A stretch of 64,000 bases of DNA from Rhytidiadelphus loreus (GCA_947034895.1 OX344762.1:29430760-29494759), one strand, 5' to 3'. Positions 1 through 11,211 are shown, counted from the first letter of the stretch. Notes: generated from the sequence alone by a model not told the origin. Numbers and translations: made by a program.

Positions 1-458
1 AAAGTAAAAGTAGGTTTTGAAATCTTTAAAAGATTCCTTAAAAAAATTTAGTCTCAAAAGATTCTTTGATTATTCTCTTAAAATTTTCCTAATTGTTTGT
101 TTATCGATCTTAATTCTAAGTTATTATTCTAAATTAAGTTATTTAAAGAGGGCCTATTATTTTGGTGAAAAAATTAAGAAATTAGCTTTCTATCAAAGTA
201 ATAATTTTAGATTTTAACTTTTAACAAAAAAGTTATTATTGAATGTAGTTATTGTGTGAAATTTTAATATCTAATAATTCCTTTTTAGTTAAACTTAGGC
301 TATTAATCTAAATTTTTTGGTTGATTGTTGGCTTATTATTTCTAAATTATTAATCCTAAGTCTAAAAATCTATTTTAATCCGTTAATTTTGGTTAAAATA
401 TTTTAGCAATGTTTTAACAATTCAAAATCAAAATCAAAGCGAAATTATATATACTTAC
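1..458. other. AT-rich non-coding stretch
   Basis: No gene is visible. A 66-codon frame at 17-217 is rich in Lys, Leu, Phe and Ile, as random AT-rich DNA would be, and I do not call it. If the exon at 459-536 is real, the left part of this stretch would be its downstream intron. Confidence 0.5.
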
Positions 459-536
459 CTCTCCCATGAAGTCCTTGATGGTTCCATTGTCTAAGATTAC
501 TAAATGAAAAGTCTCGTATGGCCCGTTGATCTCCAT
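459..536 (-). CDS. candidate short exon ending in a consensus splice donor
   Basis: On the minus strand an ATG at 536 opens 26 codons (beginning MEINGPYETF) that run straight into a GTAAGT donor at 458-453. The frame uses mixed codons, unlike the low-complexity chance frames nearby. Twelve bases upstream another in-frame ATG is followed at once by GCG and TAG. The architecture, a short ATG exon followed by a GT donor, resembles the first exon carried by the LTR family at 15910, 29497 and 56589, but the residues do not clearly align. The next exon would lie outside the window. I do not recognise the product; it may be a transposon exon, a gene end or chance. Confidence 0.3.
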
Positions 537-1325
537 GTCCTACGCCATCCAAATTCCACTTTTAATTTGATTTGTTGATCGTTATTGTTGATTTTCTTCT
601 TCTTCCTAATTAATCTCTGAAATTTTGGTGTAATTGGCTAACTACTTAGGTTTGTAATTATAGGATTACTTCAAAACTTAACCTAGAAAATAAAATCTAA
701 TAAAATCTAATTTCTTTAATTGTTAGTATTTGTTAATTGTCCATTAGATAATAGTTGGTACTTTTGTTTTATCTATTTGGCTCTATTAGGCCTAATAAAA
801 CAAAACACAAACTAACCAACAAACTACTTAGAATCCAATTAATGACTAACCAACAAGGAATAAAGAATGAAAGAATTTGTCCAATAGTGTTGAATCTCTA
901 ACAACTATTGTTTAATGCCCCATTGAGTCACGTTTCCTCCTTCCTTCTTGCACCTTCCGCTTCTTTATTCTTTTTCCTTCCTCACACCACTCTCTTCATA
1001 CTCATGTTTTGTGGTTCAAGTTATTAAGATAGTGAGAGATGGAAACTAAGGTTTTTGGTTAGGTTGATGTTTTGGAATTCAAAGTTTGGGTGTATATTTT
1101 CTTTCTCAACTAAGCCTTGTGTTTTGAGTATCAATTTGAGATTGACATTTTCTCCAACATTTTAGATTGACATTTTCATCAAGCACAAACATACCAGCTT
1201 CCAGTCCCTGGATTGTTTTCTGCCTTCATGTTCAGACGAGACCAGCAAGGACTGATTCCACTCAAACTTTGCTTCCATGTCGCTGCGTGGGTGGCTAACC
1301 CCTCTGTCCGTCTTGCTTTGTTCGT
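537..1325. other. no gene seen
   Basis: AT-rich sequence without a supported gene or complete element. A short duplication is visible at about 1138-1180, where 'AGATTGACATTTTC' occurs twice. Confidence 0.5.
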
Positions 1326-1424
1326 CCCCGTCGTTCTCCTTTTGGTCCCATTACTGGTCCCCGTCGTTTCCCTTCTAGTTCCCGCTACTGGTCCTGTCGT
1401 TCCCCTTCTGGTTCCCGTTATTGG
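1326..1424 (+). repeat. 33-bp minisatellite, three copies, in a GC-rich island
   Basis: Three tandem 33-bp units start at 1326, 1359 and 1392, each beginning CCCCGTCGTT (the third CCTGTCGTT) and ending in GGT. Because 33 is a multiple of three, the repeat keeps frames open on both strands: plus strand 1213-1500 (95 codons, Val/Leu/Pro repeats) and minus strand 1430-1179 (83 codons, Thr/Gly/Arg repeats). Such double-stranded openness is expected of a short-unit repeat, so neither frame is called as a gene. Confidence 0.8.
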
Positions 1425-1499
1425 TCTCATCCTTGCTTATCCTTATCGACTGTCTCTCTCCGGCTGTACTTGCTGGTTCTTTGGTTTAATTTATGACTA

Positions 1500-2533
1500 A
1501 TTAATCAAGGTCTATTGGGTTATAATTCAATTTTTAAAACTCTAAAGTTTTATCTTTTTAATTAAGCACTATCGGAACCTAATTTTTTTGGTTTTTTGAA
1601 ATAAATTCTAAGTAAGAAACTAATCTAATGGTTAGAAAAAACAATCTAGCTAGCAAATTAAAAATACTCAATAAATAGTTCAACAGTCTATGCACTTCTT
1701 AGCAATTAGATGGTTTTCATTCAAGTTTTTTTTAGGCTTCCTTGAGTGTGTGTACAATAGATGGTGGTGTAAATTTTCTAATTGAAGTGATATTAATCTT
1801 TTTATACAATAAGATGTGTCAATTAGATAATAATGTAATTCCAACAATAGAAACAATTGATCAAAAAAGAAGTCCATAATGTGAAAAAAAGAATTTTATT
1901 AAAAGAGTGAAAATTGTATCAAAGATGTGCATTTCAAGGGTCAAAATACTATCTAAAAGCTAGGCTTATATTTTCCTGTGCTATGCTTTCATTGGCCCTT
2001 GCATTGGCCAAATCCTCCCAACCTATTGACTTTTTTGTCAAAGCATCCAACCACCTATACTTGGGGATTTTATTTAAAAACCACAACAGCTTGTTATGTA
2101 AATCTAACCACAAACAAAGATGGCCAACTTGATTCTTCAAAGGATCACTTCAAAAACTAAAGTGATAATAGAAAAAACACTTCAAAAACTAAAATGATCA
2201 CGTTTTGGTTGTTTAGGAAGTTAAGGGTTAAATGATTAATCAATTATTGTTTGTTTCATGTTGTTTTTGAGTTGGATCCTAAATTTTTTTATGTACATTG
2301 TGTGTTTTCACATCAAACATTCATCCTAAAATCCTTCATTATCAAACAAAAAAAAATTCCTAAAGTTTATAAATACTATAGTGTGTCAAGAATTAAGCTA
2401 GATTTTCATTTATAATTACCTATAGGGTGCTTAAAATTAAGACTAAGTAGCTTTTTTTCTACTAAAAGGGTCCTTTAAAATCATAATTACTAGGTAAATA
2501 GCCCCCAAACAAATATCCAGTTAATGCACATGG
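1500..2533. other. no gene seen
   Basis: AT-rich, with short overlapping frames on both strands (around 1680-2160) that look like chance. No terminal repeats or tandem array were recognised. Confidence 0.45.
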
Positions 2534-4117
2534 TTACAAAATATAAAGGGAAGTGACCTCCCCGAGGTTTGGCAAAGCATTTGCTACCACAAGCTTCTAA
2601 ATATTGCTTGCATTTGCTATTGCAGGCTCCTCCACATTACATGCACCTGGCATGACTTCTACTACAGTTGTAACATCTACTACTACAAGCTCTTTACTAT
2701 TGCAAGCATGTGCAATGACTTCTACTACGGTTCTCTCAACTGCAACTACCGTCTCTTGAATTGTCTCCTACATTTGGAGAACAGGAAGGCTCGAGGGAAG
2801 GCTAGAGCCACATATTTTTTTTCCTTGATCACTACAAGCTAAATTACCAGAATCTACAACAGATCGCTTTGCCATATCAAACATCCTTGTTGTTGTTTCT
2901 TCAAAGAATTTCATTACTTCTTCTACTTTCTTTGAAATACCGTCTAAAATTTCATTTTCAAGCTCCCATTCCAAAGTGCAATTGGTAGCGTTTGATGTTT
3001 GAATGCTTGCAATCATGGTTTCATTGCTGCTGGCAAATCCCCATTGCAGCATCCAAGGCCGACTAGAATCCTAAAGCATCGAGGACACACAACATTTTCC
3101 AACAATGCAATTTTGAACATGCAATGCAGGTGGAACAAGAATCCACAACTAAAGGGAACAAGTGCAAAGTGAGCAAAATATTTCTAGGAAGAAGCACATG
3201 GATAAGATATCTTTATATTTGACATATCCGTAATCAGCTTGGCATTTTTGTAATTTTTCTTCCATCACTCGTACCTCCTCTTGATCTTGTAAGTCTTTTG
3301 ACAACATACTACTTTCTGTACAATTTAAGAACACCTTCAACTCTAAGCATGTGCTTTCTAGATCTCTCATATCACCCTGTGATTGTTAGCACACCTCTAT
3401 CTAATATGCTATAGTAGTCCCAAATTCTATATAGAGTTGATGGCATTGACTTTGCAACTATTGTATTTCAGTGTCATAAGCTATCACTTTTTCTTCTAAT
3501 AACCGGACACTACTATGCAATGATTCAGCAATTGGCCTTTAGTGCATATTGGAATCACTTTCAACCGGTGTCTCCTTCAAGCGCTTTGTATAATCCAACA
3601 TCACGCTCTCATCATGGTACATGAACTCTAAATATTGTTTGGTAGTTTTGAATTCCAGTGTGGAATTGGTGGCAGAATTGATTGGGTACAAACTACCATC
3701 AATCTACATATCAATGTGTGTTTGGCCTTCTGATCATCGTGTAGGGAAAATTGAACAACTGTCTTGTTCTTCAAGAATCCTCCCTTTCCAAATGACAGGA
3801 GCATACTTCTTGTCCATCTGCATTTCAATTGCATAACTACCTATTGTATTTGTCACATCTTTCAAAGTCATGCTACCACAACCTAGAGTTAGCTCTCTTG
3901 ACCAATTGTCACCTTCAACTTCATAATTGTTTGAAGCCCATGCTAGCAAGCAAGACATGAAACACCCCATGTTCTACCGCCCAAAATCCTCGAGGTAGAA
4001 ACTCCATGCAACTTTGGTGCCATTCTTTTCACCTCATGAAATGCATAAAATACTAAATGTACTTAGTTCTTGGAACATCATTCTTCCAAGAAGTGTCTTG
4101 TCCTCTTTTGAAAGCAT
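2534..4117 (-). pseudogene. decayed 528-codon ORF with coiled-coil segments, unknown family
   Basis: One reading frame runs from an ATG at 4117 to a TAA at 2536-2534 without any frameshift, broken by twelve in-frame stops: eight TAG, two TGA and two TAA. Those read at 4036, 3976, 3736, 3073 and 2770, among others, are all in the same frame. The N-terminal third is globular (KVAWSFYLEDFGR, then SNNYEVEGDNWSRELTLG). The middle is coiled-coil-like, with heptad-rich stretches such as LLEEKVIAYDTEIQ and LQDQEEVRVMEEKLQKC. The C-terminus is acidic and valine-rich. A conserved frame with nonsense changes only, and TAG dominating, suggests loss by C-to-T change at CAG and CGA codons under methylation. 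The overall plan (globular head, coiled coil, charged tail) resembles the ORF at 59870-61774, but I see no clear residue similarity. It is probably a transposon ORF; the function is unknown. Confidence 0.6.
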
Positions 4118-4244
4118 TCAATATAGCCTCCAAATACGTCAATCTAATTGTAGAAGCACTCAGCACCCCCACTTACACGTCGACCCAATTTTAGCCTTAC
4201 TAATAGTAACATTTTTTCACTATCCATATTATCCAAGCCCTATT

Positions 4245-4420
4245 CACTAGAAGAAACCTCCATTTTCTGTGTTGTATTAAAAAATGTGAAAGTGCGTTAT
4301 TTTGAATTGAAGGCGTGTCAACTCTAATGTCACCTAAAATCCGTCGTAGGCAGCGTTTCTATGAACAGCTAAAGTCTTCTAAAACACGCCTTGATGTCTA
4401 CATGTTTCACAAAAACAATT
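4245..4420 (+). mobile_element. possible CACTA-type left terminus (orphan)
   Basis: The sequence CACTAGAAGAAACC at 4245 resembles the CACTA-bearing ends of the complete elements in this window. It is followed by oppositely oriented copies of 'GGCGTGT' (about 4311) and 'ACACGCC' (about 4381), like the subterminal repeats of CACTA elements. I found no matching right end within several kb, so it is at best a truncated element. Confidence 0.3.
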
Positions 4421-4544
4421 GCAAATACCTCGTGTTTGCACCCTCCAAAAGCCCTCGATGTTGATGCCACATAGCAGCCACGCCATTTTTTTCGTTCGGG
4501 CAATGTTCATTTAAAAAAAAAAAAAATCACTCTAAAAATGTGGC

Positions 4545-4965
4545 GGGTAATAGGATTCACTAACCCACATGGGATTAATGGTAATAAATTATTTAGATTT
4601 AAAATTATTTTATTATATGAAATAATTATTGTAAAAAAAATCAAAGAATAAGAATTTAAAAAATTCTAAAATTCACATATAGTTAACTTGATGACTTACC
4701 ATTGAAAGTACTTTTGATGAAGAAGTCATGTAGTTACACAATTAATATTTGTGAAAACGTAGGGAAGAAGGGTCAATTTTATACCAAAATCCATTGTCCA
4801 TCCATGACAAAGGATATGGGATAATTCAAAATTGAAAATTTGACCACATTACATGTGGATGTTTTTTCAAACATTCAATTTTTAACAAAATTTTTGTTTT
4901 ACATATCCCATACGGGTTGCCTTACTTACTACCAACCCACTAGTATAAAACCTAAAGGACCAAGG
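4545..4965. repeat. decayed fold-back copy of the shared TATA module
   Basis: The left part (about 4550-4600, with AACCCACATGGGAT) is roughly the reverse complement of the right part (about 4905-4960, with CATATCCCATACGGGTTG and then TAGTATAAAA). The right arm has the order seen in other modules of the window: CCCAT-TGGGTTG, a TACTACC-like block, then TATAAA. Both arms have diverged, and I see no target duplication. Confidence 0.45.
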
Positions 4966-5069
4966 CCTCTTCACTGTCAATAAATATCCAAAATTGCTAT
5001 ATATACAAAAAATAGTAAAAAGAAATCTTAATTGTTTCTTTTGCAAATCTAACTGTACTATCTTACACT

Positions 5070-5710
5070 TGATTAGTATGTAAACATGTTAAAAATATTT
5101 TAAAAATTTTGACTGCATACATTGCAAGATATCAGCCTTTAAAGTAAAAAAAACAAAATTTCAGCACATTTCGGGACTAGATTATTTGCCTTTGAACCTT
5201 TTTAAATTAAATTTTTTGCACTACAGAGTTTTGAGCTTCAAAACTTTATTTTAGGGAATTGAGTTGAGAGTCTAGGAAAAAAAGGGACTTCCAAAAAACT
5301 TAATTTGTATTCTTTAAGAAATTATTAAGTAGAAATAGGTATGAAATAGAAGGAAATCTAAATTATTAGTATCCTTAAATGGAATTATAACGCAATGATC
5401 CCAATGGCAAGATTGTTCTAGCAAGAAAACTAAACCTTGTGGAACTTCTTTTTTGAACAATTGTAAAAATTGCATTCAAAAATGAATCTTCCAAGTTATT
5501 TTTTCAAGAAGATGCTCTAATTGCCTAAAAGACAAGATTGTCTATAACATTCTCATAACAAATCCAAATGGAATAAATCAAAGCTTTCTATGTAGACCAA
5601 AACATAATCTATGCGGGAAAAAAAATTTAATTTTAAATTTTAAAATTTTAGTTTGCTGCCTCACATCTCCTATTTTGAGCATATTTGGGCATAACTTTTT
5701 ATTCTTGTCT
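5070..5710 (-). repeat. fragment of the TTAA-flanked repeat family, both ends missing
   Basis: This segment follows the same order as 50750-51400 (for example a TTTTGACYGCATA block, then CAGCACATT, then GAATTGAGTTGAGAGTCTAGG). It is therefore a reverse-oriented copy of the family whose complete member lies at 28006-28938. Neither CCCCTAAA terminus is present. Confidence 0.6.
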
Positions 5711-6746
5711 ACTTCTCCCTACTAACTCTATAACATTGCCTTCAATAGGGGGCATCATGGTTGAGTTTTGGACTAGAAGTTCAAACCTAGTTTTGACCCT
5801 CCTTCCAAGAGGAGCAACCCTGTGGCAAAGAATATGCTGGAAAATTTTGGTTATTCTCAAAATCTAGCCCCTGAGGTTGGATTTTAAAAATAACCAAAAC
5901 CTTCCAATATATTTTTTGCCACATGGTTGCTCTTTTTAGAAAGAAGGTTAAAATTGGGTTTGAACTTTTGGACCTTCTAAACTCAACTTTGATGTCTTCT
6001 AATCTCAAGTATCTTGGATAATTAAACTCTAAATGCCCAAGGCCATTTTTGAACTTCTTAGAGTGTGCTCAAAACTAAACAAAGAGACCAAATATTGATA
6101 AATTTTATCAATTTAAAAAAAAATAATAACCATATGAATTCAAATTAGATGTGTTATGGATTATATAGGAAAAAAAATATGACAATATCAGTTATGGATT
6201 GAAAGATTATAATGTTTAATCAAGAGGGTATTAAATTTGCAAGAGTGCTTTGAAGTCTTTCAATCCACTCTGTACATTTCAAATCTAGAACTAAGGTCAT
6301 CAAGTTTTTTGAGGTAAAGGACATACAACGCATAACTATAATTGATTTGTAGCTTTTCAAAATCTACTCTACAATTTTTTTTAAATCAATTTTCACTATT
6401 ATTAATGTAATTTTTTCTTTAAGATTTGGTGCATTTGAGACTCATCTCCAAGAGCCTTAACCACTAAAGAAACAAGATTTGCAATGAACTCCCTTACACA
6501 AAATCTTCAATAGAAAAATCATTCATGTATAATCTTACTCAAACCTTGATTTTTGGTCCTTAATCCTTAAAGCACATTTCATGTCCAAGCTTGGTCAAAC
6601 TCCATTAGATTTCTACATTAAAATAAAAAAATTCAAAATTTCAAATTTGCAATATTTTTCACATGTTGTAAACTGGTAATATATGTCTAAGATTTCATTT
6701 CATTTTTTTATAATTAAAAATATCAAATTGAATTTTACATGATTTA
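5711..6746. other. no gene seen
   Basis: AT-rich. It contains a local inverted duplication at about 5780-5990: a TTTTGACCCTCCTTCCAAGA-like block is followed by a reversed, diverged copy. No termini were recognised. Confidence 0.4.
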
Positions 6747-7699
6747 TTAACCCCTAAACGCCCAAACATTGTTTTTTGGCATTATAACTTTTTTGGGCAG
6801 CTCACTATGAATAGAATTTTTCTTTTTTTTCTTTGAAATTTTCACACAACATTTTACCAAGGTGTAGCTTTAAGGCCCAACAATTTTCATAACTTTTGAC
6901 TACACAGTTCAAAAGTTATTGTATGATATGTAGTTTTGCTTGATCTTCGGGCACCCTGGGCAGAAGAAAAAACTTCTTTAGAAATCACTTTCTTTTTAAA
7001 TTTAAATTTTAAATTGATTCTTTAGATTTATATCTACATGGAAAGTTTGGAATCATTCCATTTGGATCAATGAATCAAAAGTTATGAGGAATTTTAGTTT
7101 GAGGTAGTTTGTAGGTAGTTATGGAATCTCTACTCTAAAATAAACTTTGAACTCCTTTATTTAACTCAATTTTAAATATTCTTGGAAAAAAACAAAAACA
7201 TTAGGTGTATATTGATTATTACAACATTACAACCATTGGGATTGGCATTTTTCAATTCCATAAATAAATGGTTAACGATTTAGTATTTTGAATCACTCTC
7301 TACTTCTTTCTACTTACTAGTTTTTTCCTATATGTTGTACAATTCCAAATGATCTAAAAAATTTCAAGCATGTAGCCAACTTGCCTTGAAGAATGAATCC
7401 AAAGAGTAACCACCATTTTGGACATTTTTTCATACTAATGTGACCTTCTGAAGTGCTGCTGCCCATGTTTTTGCAGGGACAAAAAAATGATTTTTGTTAC
7501 TTCAAACGTTAATATCCTGCAATCTACATGGTGAAAAATTCTGAAATTTTTTCCAAATCTTCTCAAACTAGTTTACTACAAGATCCTACAGTTAGATGTG
7601 TCCAAAAATGTTTTTTTTCAAAAATATGGTACTTGTCCTAGAAATGACAGTTTTTCAGTGGTTTTGGTGAAAATATAGTCCAAATCATTTAGGGGTTAA
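6747..7699 (+). mobile_element. complete TTAA-flanked non-autonomous element (type 1)
   Basis: The left end reads TTAACCCCTAAACGCCC and the right end, reverse-complemented, reads TTAACCCCTAAATG, giving a 12-bp inverted terminus that includes TTAA on both sides. The 953-bp body is collinear with 54159-55102 and with the first part of 47401-48110. It has no coding capacity. A TTAA target with ends beginning CCY is the hallmark of piggyBac-type transposons, which are not usual in land plants. The TTAA could equally be part of the terminal repeat, because the palindrome makes the two readings indistinguishable in single copies. Confidence 0.7.
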
Positions 7700-8814
7700 A
7701 GAAATTATTTTGCAAAAATCATAGTAATTACAAAAATGCTTAGTGTAGTATGAAATTTTGAATAAAAATAGAAATAATAGTGAAACATCATTGTATAGGT
7801 GATGTATTGTTTGAGCTCACACCAAGAGAAATTTGATAGAAAAGTCCCAAAGTGGTGCATTTTTGAGCTTTCAAGTGTTATCTTCAAAGTGTCATAAAAA
7901 ATAAAAATTTAACAATTTTGAAGAAAAAATTAGATTATTGGAGCTACATTTTCATAGTTAAGCTTAAAAACATTTAAAATAAAAAACTATGTGAAAATTT
8001 AGGTTTTGACTTTCAAAATGCTCATAGGGCTTGCATTGTCCTTTAAGGGTTAAAATAGACTTTTAAGGATATTTGTCAAAAAAAAGGTACCAAAAATAGT
8101 ATTTGGGTGAGATTTTATATAACTTCAAAGTTTAGGTGATGCCAATATATGGTGCCATCGGCATTTAGAGATAAAGGTAGGTTCATATACCATAAACTTG
8201 ATTGTATCAAATTATCAATTGAATGCTTCAACTAATTTGTTTATGTTGACGTTTCAATCCATATACAAAATTGTACGAGGCATTTTTTTTCAATTTTTAT
8301 GAAGTATCAAAGTGGCAATATAAAATGTTGTAGCAATGCTCCAAATCTCAACATTCATCCACATATTGGATAGAAAATATTGCATTAGCAAGTATCACAT
8401 TCCATAATTATGTTTCATCCGCAATGTGGAAATTTCATCCAAGTTTTCTTTTTTTAATTTGAAGTTTCCTAACAAAAACTTCATGACTTGTCACCATTTT
8501 CTGGTACAATCTGGTACTATTATGCAAAAAAAAAGCCCTGATACACAGTCGCCAATTTGCAATCACATGCAATAACTTAACCCCTTTATAATGTTCGAGA
8601 TAATGTTATGACCAGAAATGGCCTACTGAAACTTGTATTCTTCAATTTTGGTGAGCTAACACATATTCAATGAAAAGACATTCAACCACAATAGTGGAGG
8701 CAAAGTCATGGAAAAAATTTAGGTTTTAAGGGGAAAAAATGGGTTAAAATATGTATGTTCCACTCCTATGAGAATGATTAGTTCTGGATATTTGAGGGTA
8801 TACAGTATGGTATA
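7700..8814. other. no gene seen
   Basis: AT-rich sequence between two mobile elements. One short chance frame (7705-7887, minus) was ignored. Confidence 0.4.
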
Positions 8815-10083
8815 TAAGGTAAATCGGACCATTGTGGACAGAATTTGGAGTGTGCCCTCATGCCATTACTGAAATTTTCCAAAGTTTTTCCCACATAAAG
8901 ATAACTGTGAGAAATAGTGAGAGCAATTGAAATTTTATTTTTCAGACTAAGTGTGAATTAGTAATGTATTTCTGAAGTGATCTTCTCAACACGATCTATA
9001 GGCTGCCCCATAACAAACAAAAAGTGTATCCAATATGCTTATCTTAACCACCTAAAGTGATCACAATAATTTCTAATGTAGAATGCCATGAAAAGTAATT
9101 TTTGGCAATGATTTAGAGCATCCCCACGGCAGGGCGCCAAAGGCAACCAACATGGGGAGTTGCCTTCCTACCATGGTGCAAACTTGTAGTTTATACATTA
9201 TCAATTAAAATTGAGTTTTAGATGAGAGGAAGAGTTCATTATATACACATGAGGTAGTAGGATGTAGAACAACCCATGTAGGATAATGTAAATTAGAATT
9301 AGTAGGAACTCAACCACTCATAGTTAAGTCAAATGTAGGTTTTGTTTCTTAATAGATTTTCAAACCTCATTTAGGCATATTAGAAGAAAAAAAATTCAAA
9401 ACACTTTGAACTAAGAGAAGTTGGTTAATGAAGAAAAATTTCATTTCCAAAAATCCGTTTAAGATTTAGAATCTCCAATCAAAAGTTATAGACAAATTTG
9501 AGAGGGTTGGAAGGGAATTATTTTTTACAATTTCAAACTTCCTCTCTCAAATATGTCCATATATTTTAATTGGATGTTCTAAATCTCAAAAGGATTTTTG
9601 GAAATAAAGGTTATCTTCATTTACCAACTTTTCTTAGTTCAAAGTGTTTTGAAAAAAAAATTCTACCATGCCTAAATGAGGTTTGAAATTCTATCGAAAT
9701 ACAAAACCTACTTTTGACTTAACTATGAGCGGTTGAGCTCCTACTAATTCTAATTTACATTATCCCACATGGGTTGTTCTACATCCTACCACTTCATATG
9801 TATATAAAGAATTTCTCTATTCAGTTTTAATCTCAAGGTAAGATGGAGATATTTTTCAACAAATGTGGGATGGTTGGTGGATTAATTCTCTTATTTAACT
9901 GAAAGCAATTTTTTGTGATTTGGTGTGCCTGTTTGGTGAGTTTGCCGTGGGAATGCTCTTACATTGGAAAAGTTGGGTGTTGCTAATGCGGTCACTAATC
10001 ACTCCATAAGCATATTGATTGTGGTTTGAAGAACCGTCATGTCCACTATGGACGATTTGACTGTAATGGGCTGTTTTACCTTA
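8815..10083. mobile_element. element with TAAGGTAAA inverted ends (copy 1)
   Basis: The left terminus TAAGGTAAATCGGACCATTG (8815) and the reverse complement of the right terminus, TAAGGTAAAACAGCCCATTA (ending 10083), form an imperfect ~25-bp inverted repeat. The body holds the nested palindromic element at 9116-9958. No convincing target duplication is visible, because the right end abuts copy 2 base to base. Non-coding; superfamily unassigned. Confidence 0.6.
9116..9958. mobile_element. palindromic PIF/Harbinger-like MITE with TTA duplication
   Basis: The element starts GAGCATCCCCACGGCA and ends in the near reverse complement TTGCCGTGGGAATGCTC. It is flanked on both sides by TTA (9113-9115 and 9959-9961), the usual PIF/Harbinger target. 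Almost the whole interior is one inverted repeat: arms of about 300 bp (about 9215-9515 and 9530-9830) pair around a centre near 9522. Each arm carries the shared module (TAGTAGGATGTAGAACAACC, a CCCATGTGGGATA-like block, TATATA). A transcript would fold into a long, nearly perfect hairpin, a plausible source of 24-nt or 21-nt small RNA. Non-autonomous. Confidence 0.8.
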
Positions 10084-10108
10084 TAAGGTAAAACAGCCCA
10101 TTGTGGTC
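10059..10108. repeat. 50-bp palindrome at the junction of two abutting elements
   Basis: The right end of copy 1 (CTGTTTTACCTTA) meets the left end of copy 2 (TAAGGTAAAACAG) with no base between them. This makes a long palindrome centred between 10083 and 10084. Confidence 0.75.
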
Positions 10109-11211
10109 ATTTCTCCCATTCCAGTCACCTACGAAAGGCCCCCATAATGGTTATTCTCAGTTTATGAGATTTTGCGTGACAATCAATGTCTTACCTAACT
10201 CTAATGGAATACTTAGTAACCACATTAGAACATGCCAACGACAATACTTTAAGTGGCATAAACCCGGTAAAGTGACCAGGCCCGGTCACTTTACTATCCC
10301 ACGGCAGTCACGGACAATGGCCACCACGGCCAAATCTATTGAGGTACCGGCCCCCAACTGGCACTCAAAAGAATTCAATCACATTTAGAAATTAATAATT
10401 TTAGAATAAATGAAATGCACAAAGGCATTTTTGCATACAGTAAAGTTACCTTTACATAAGTCCAAAATTATTTGATAAATGGAATATGAACGTGTTTTGA
10501 TTTTAGTGGGTGAGTGAGAAGCTCAATATATATACATACGGTGGTAGGAGGTAGAACAATCCATGGGATAATTATAATTAGTAGGAGCTTCACCACCTAA
10601 AGTTAAGTTAAATTAACATAACCCACATGGGTTGCTCTAGCTCCTACTACCCCATGTGTATAAAGAGCTTCACTTCTCTATCAGTGGAATTTCAAGGAAC
10701 ATCTTTGAAATGTGTTTGAATTCATTTTCAAAGATACAATTTTTATTTTTTTTAATTTCAAAGCAAGGAAACTTCTTTGGATTGCATAATTCATTTGAAG
10801 CCTCCTCTTAGGGTGTTGGCCATAGGGCACATGAGGAGCTTGCCAATTGCGGGCTTTGAAACTGCACTGCAAGCCCCCACTGACCAACTGTATTTGTTGC
10901 ATCTTCCGTGGGGATGCTCTTAGGAACACCCAACTATTTGAGTGTGCCCCACGGAAATATTGTGATTGCTTTAGAAGAGTAAGGTGACCATTATGGGTAT
11001 CGTTGCACGCTGGTTTGGGGTAGTCTATTGACTCTTTTAGGCAGGACACTTCAAAAAATCCTAGTGAATTCATACTTTGTTGAAAAAATATAATTTCAAT
11101 TGCTCTTTCTCTTTCTCACACTTGTCTACATGTGGAGAAAAAATTGAAAAATTCCAACAACCATATAAGGTCAAACTCCTAATTCTGACCACAATAGGTT
11201 GTTTTACCTTA
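10084..11211. mobile_element. element with TAAGGTAAA inverted ends (copy 2)
   Basis: The left terminus TAAGGTAAAACAGCCCATTG and the reverse complement of the right terminus TAAGGTAAAACAACCTATTG match at 18 of 20 positions, and the similarity continues to about 25 bp (TGGTC). The interior includes a reduced fold-back module (10505-10680) and a lone CCGTGGGGATGCTCTTA end (about 10908-10924) like the right end of the MITE at 9958. A 130-codon minus frame (11073-10681) and a 95-codon plus frame (10101-10388) lie inside; neither shows a recognisable domain and both look fortuitous. Confidence 0.65.
10505..10680. repeat. reduced fold-back copy of the shared TATA module
   Basis: Left arm: TATATACATACGGTGGTAGG then AGGTAGAACAATCCATGGGATA. 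Right arm: ACCCACATGGGTTGCTCTAG, then CTCCTACTACC and TGTATAAAGAG. The arms are the outer parts of those in the MITE at 9116-9958, with the middle missing, so it looks like an internal-deletion derivative. Confidence 0.65.

Noticed and set aside
17..217. 66-codon frame at the left edge, Lys/Leu/Phe-rich
   Set aside because: Composition is that of random AT-rich DNA; no start context, domain or homologous copy seen.
1179..1500. Overlapping 83- and 95-codon frames on both strands
   Set aside because: Both are opened by the same 33-bp tandem repeat; the translations are simple Val/Pro or Thr/Gly repeats.
10681..11073. 130-codon minus-strand frame
   Set aside because: Lies across MITE and module sequence of the TAAGGTAAA element; no recognisable domain; composition irregular.
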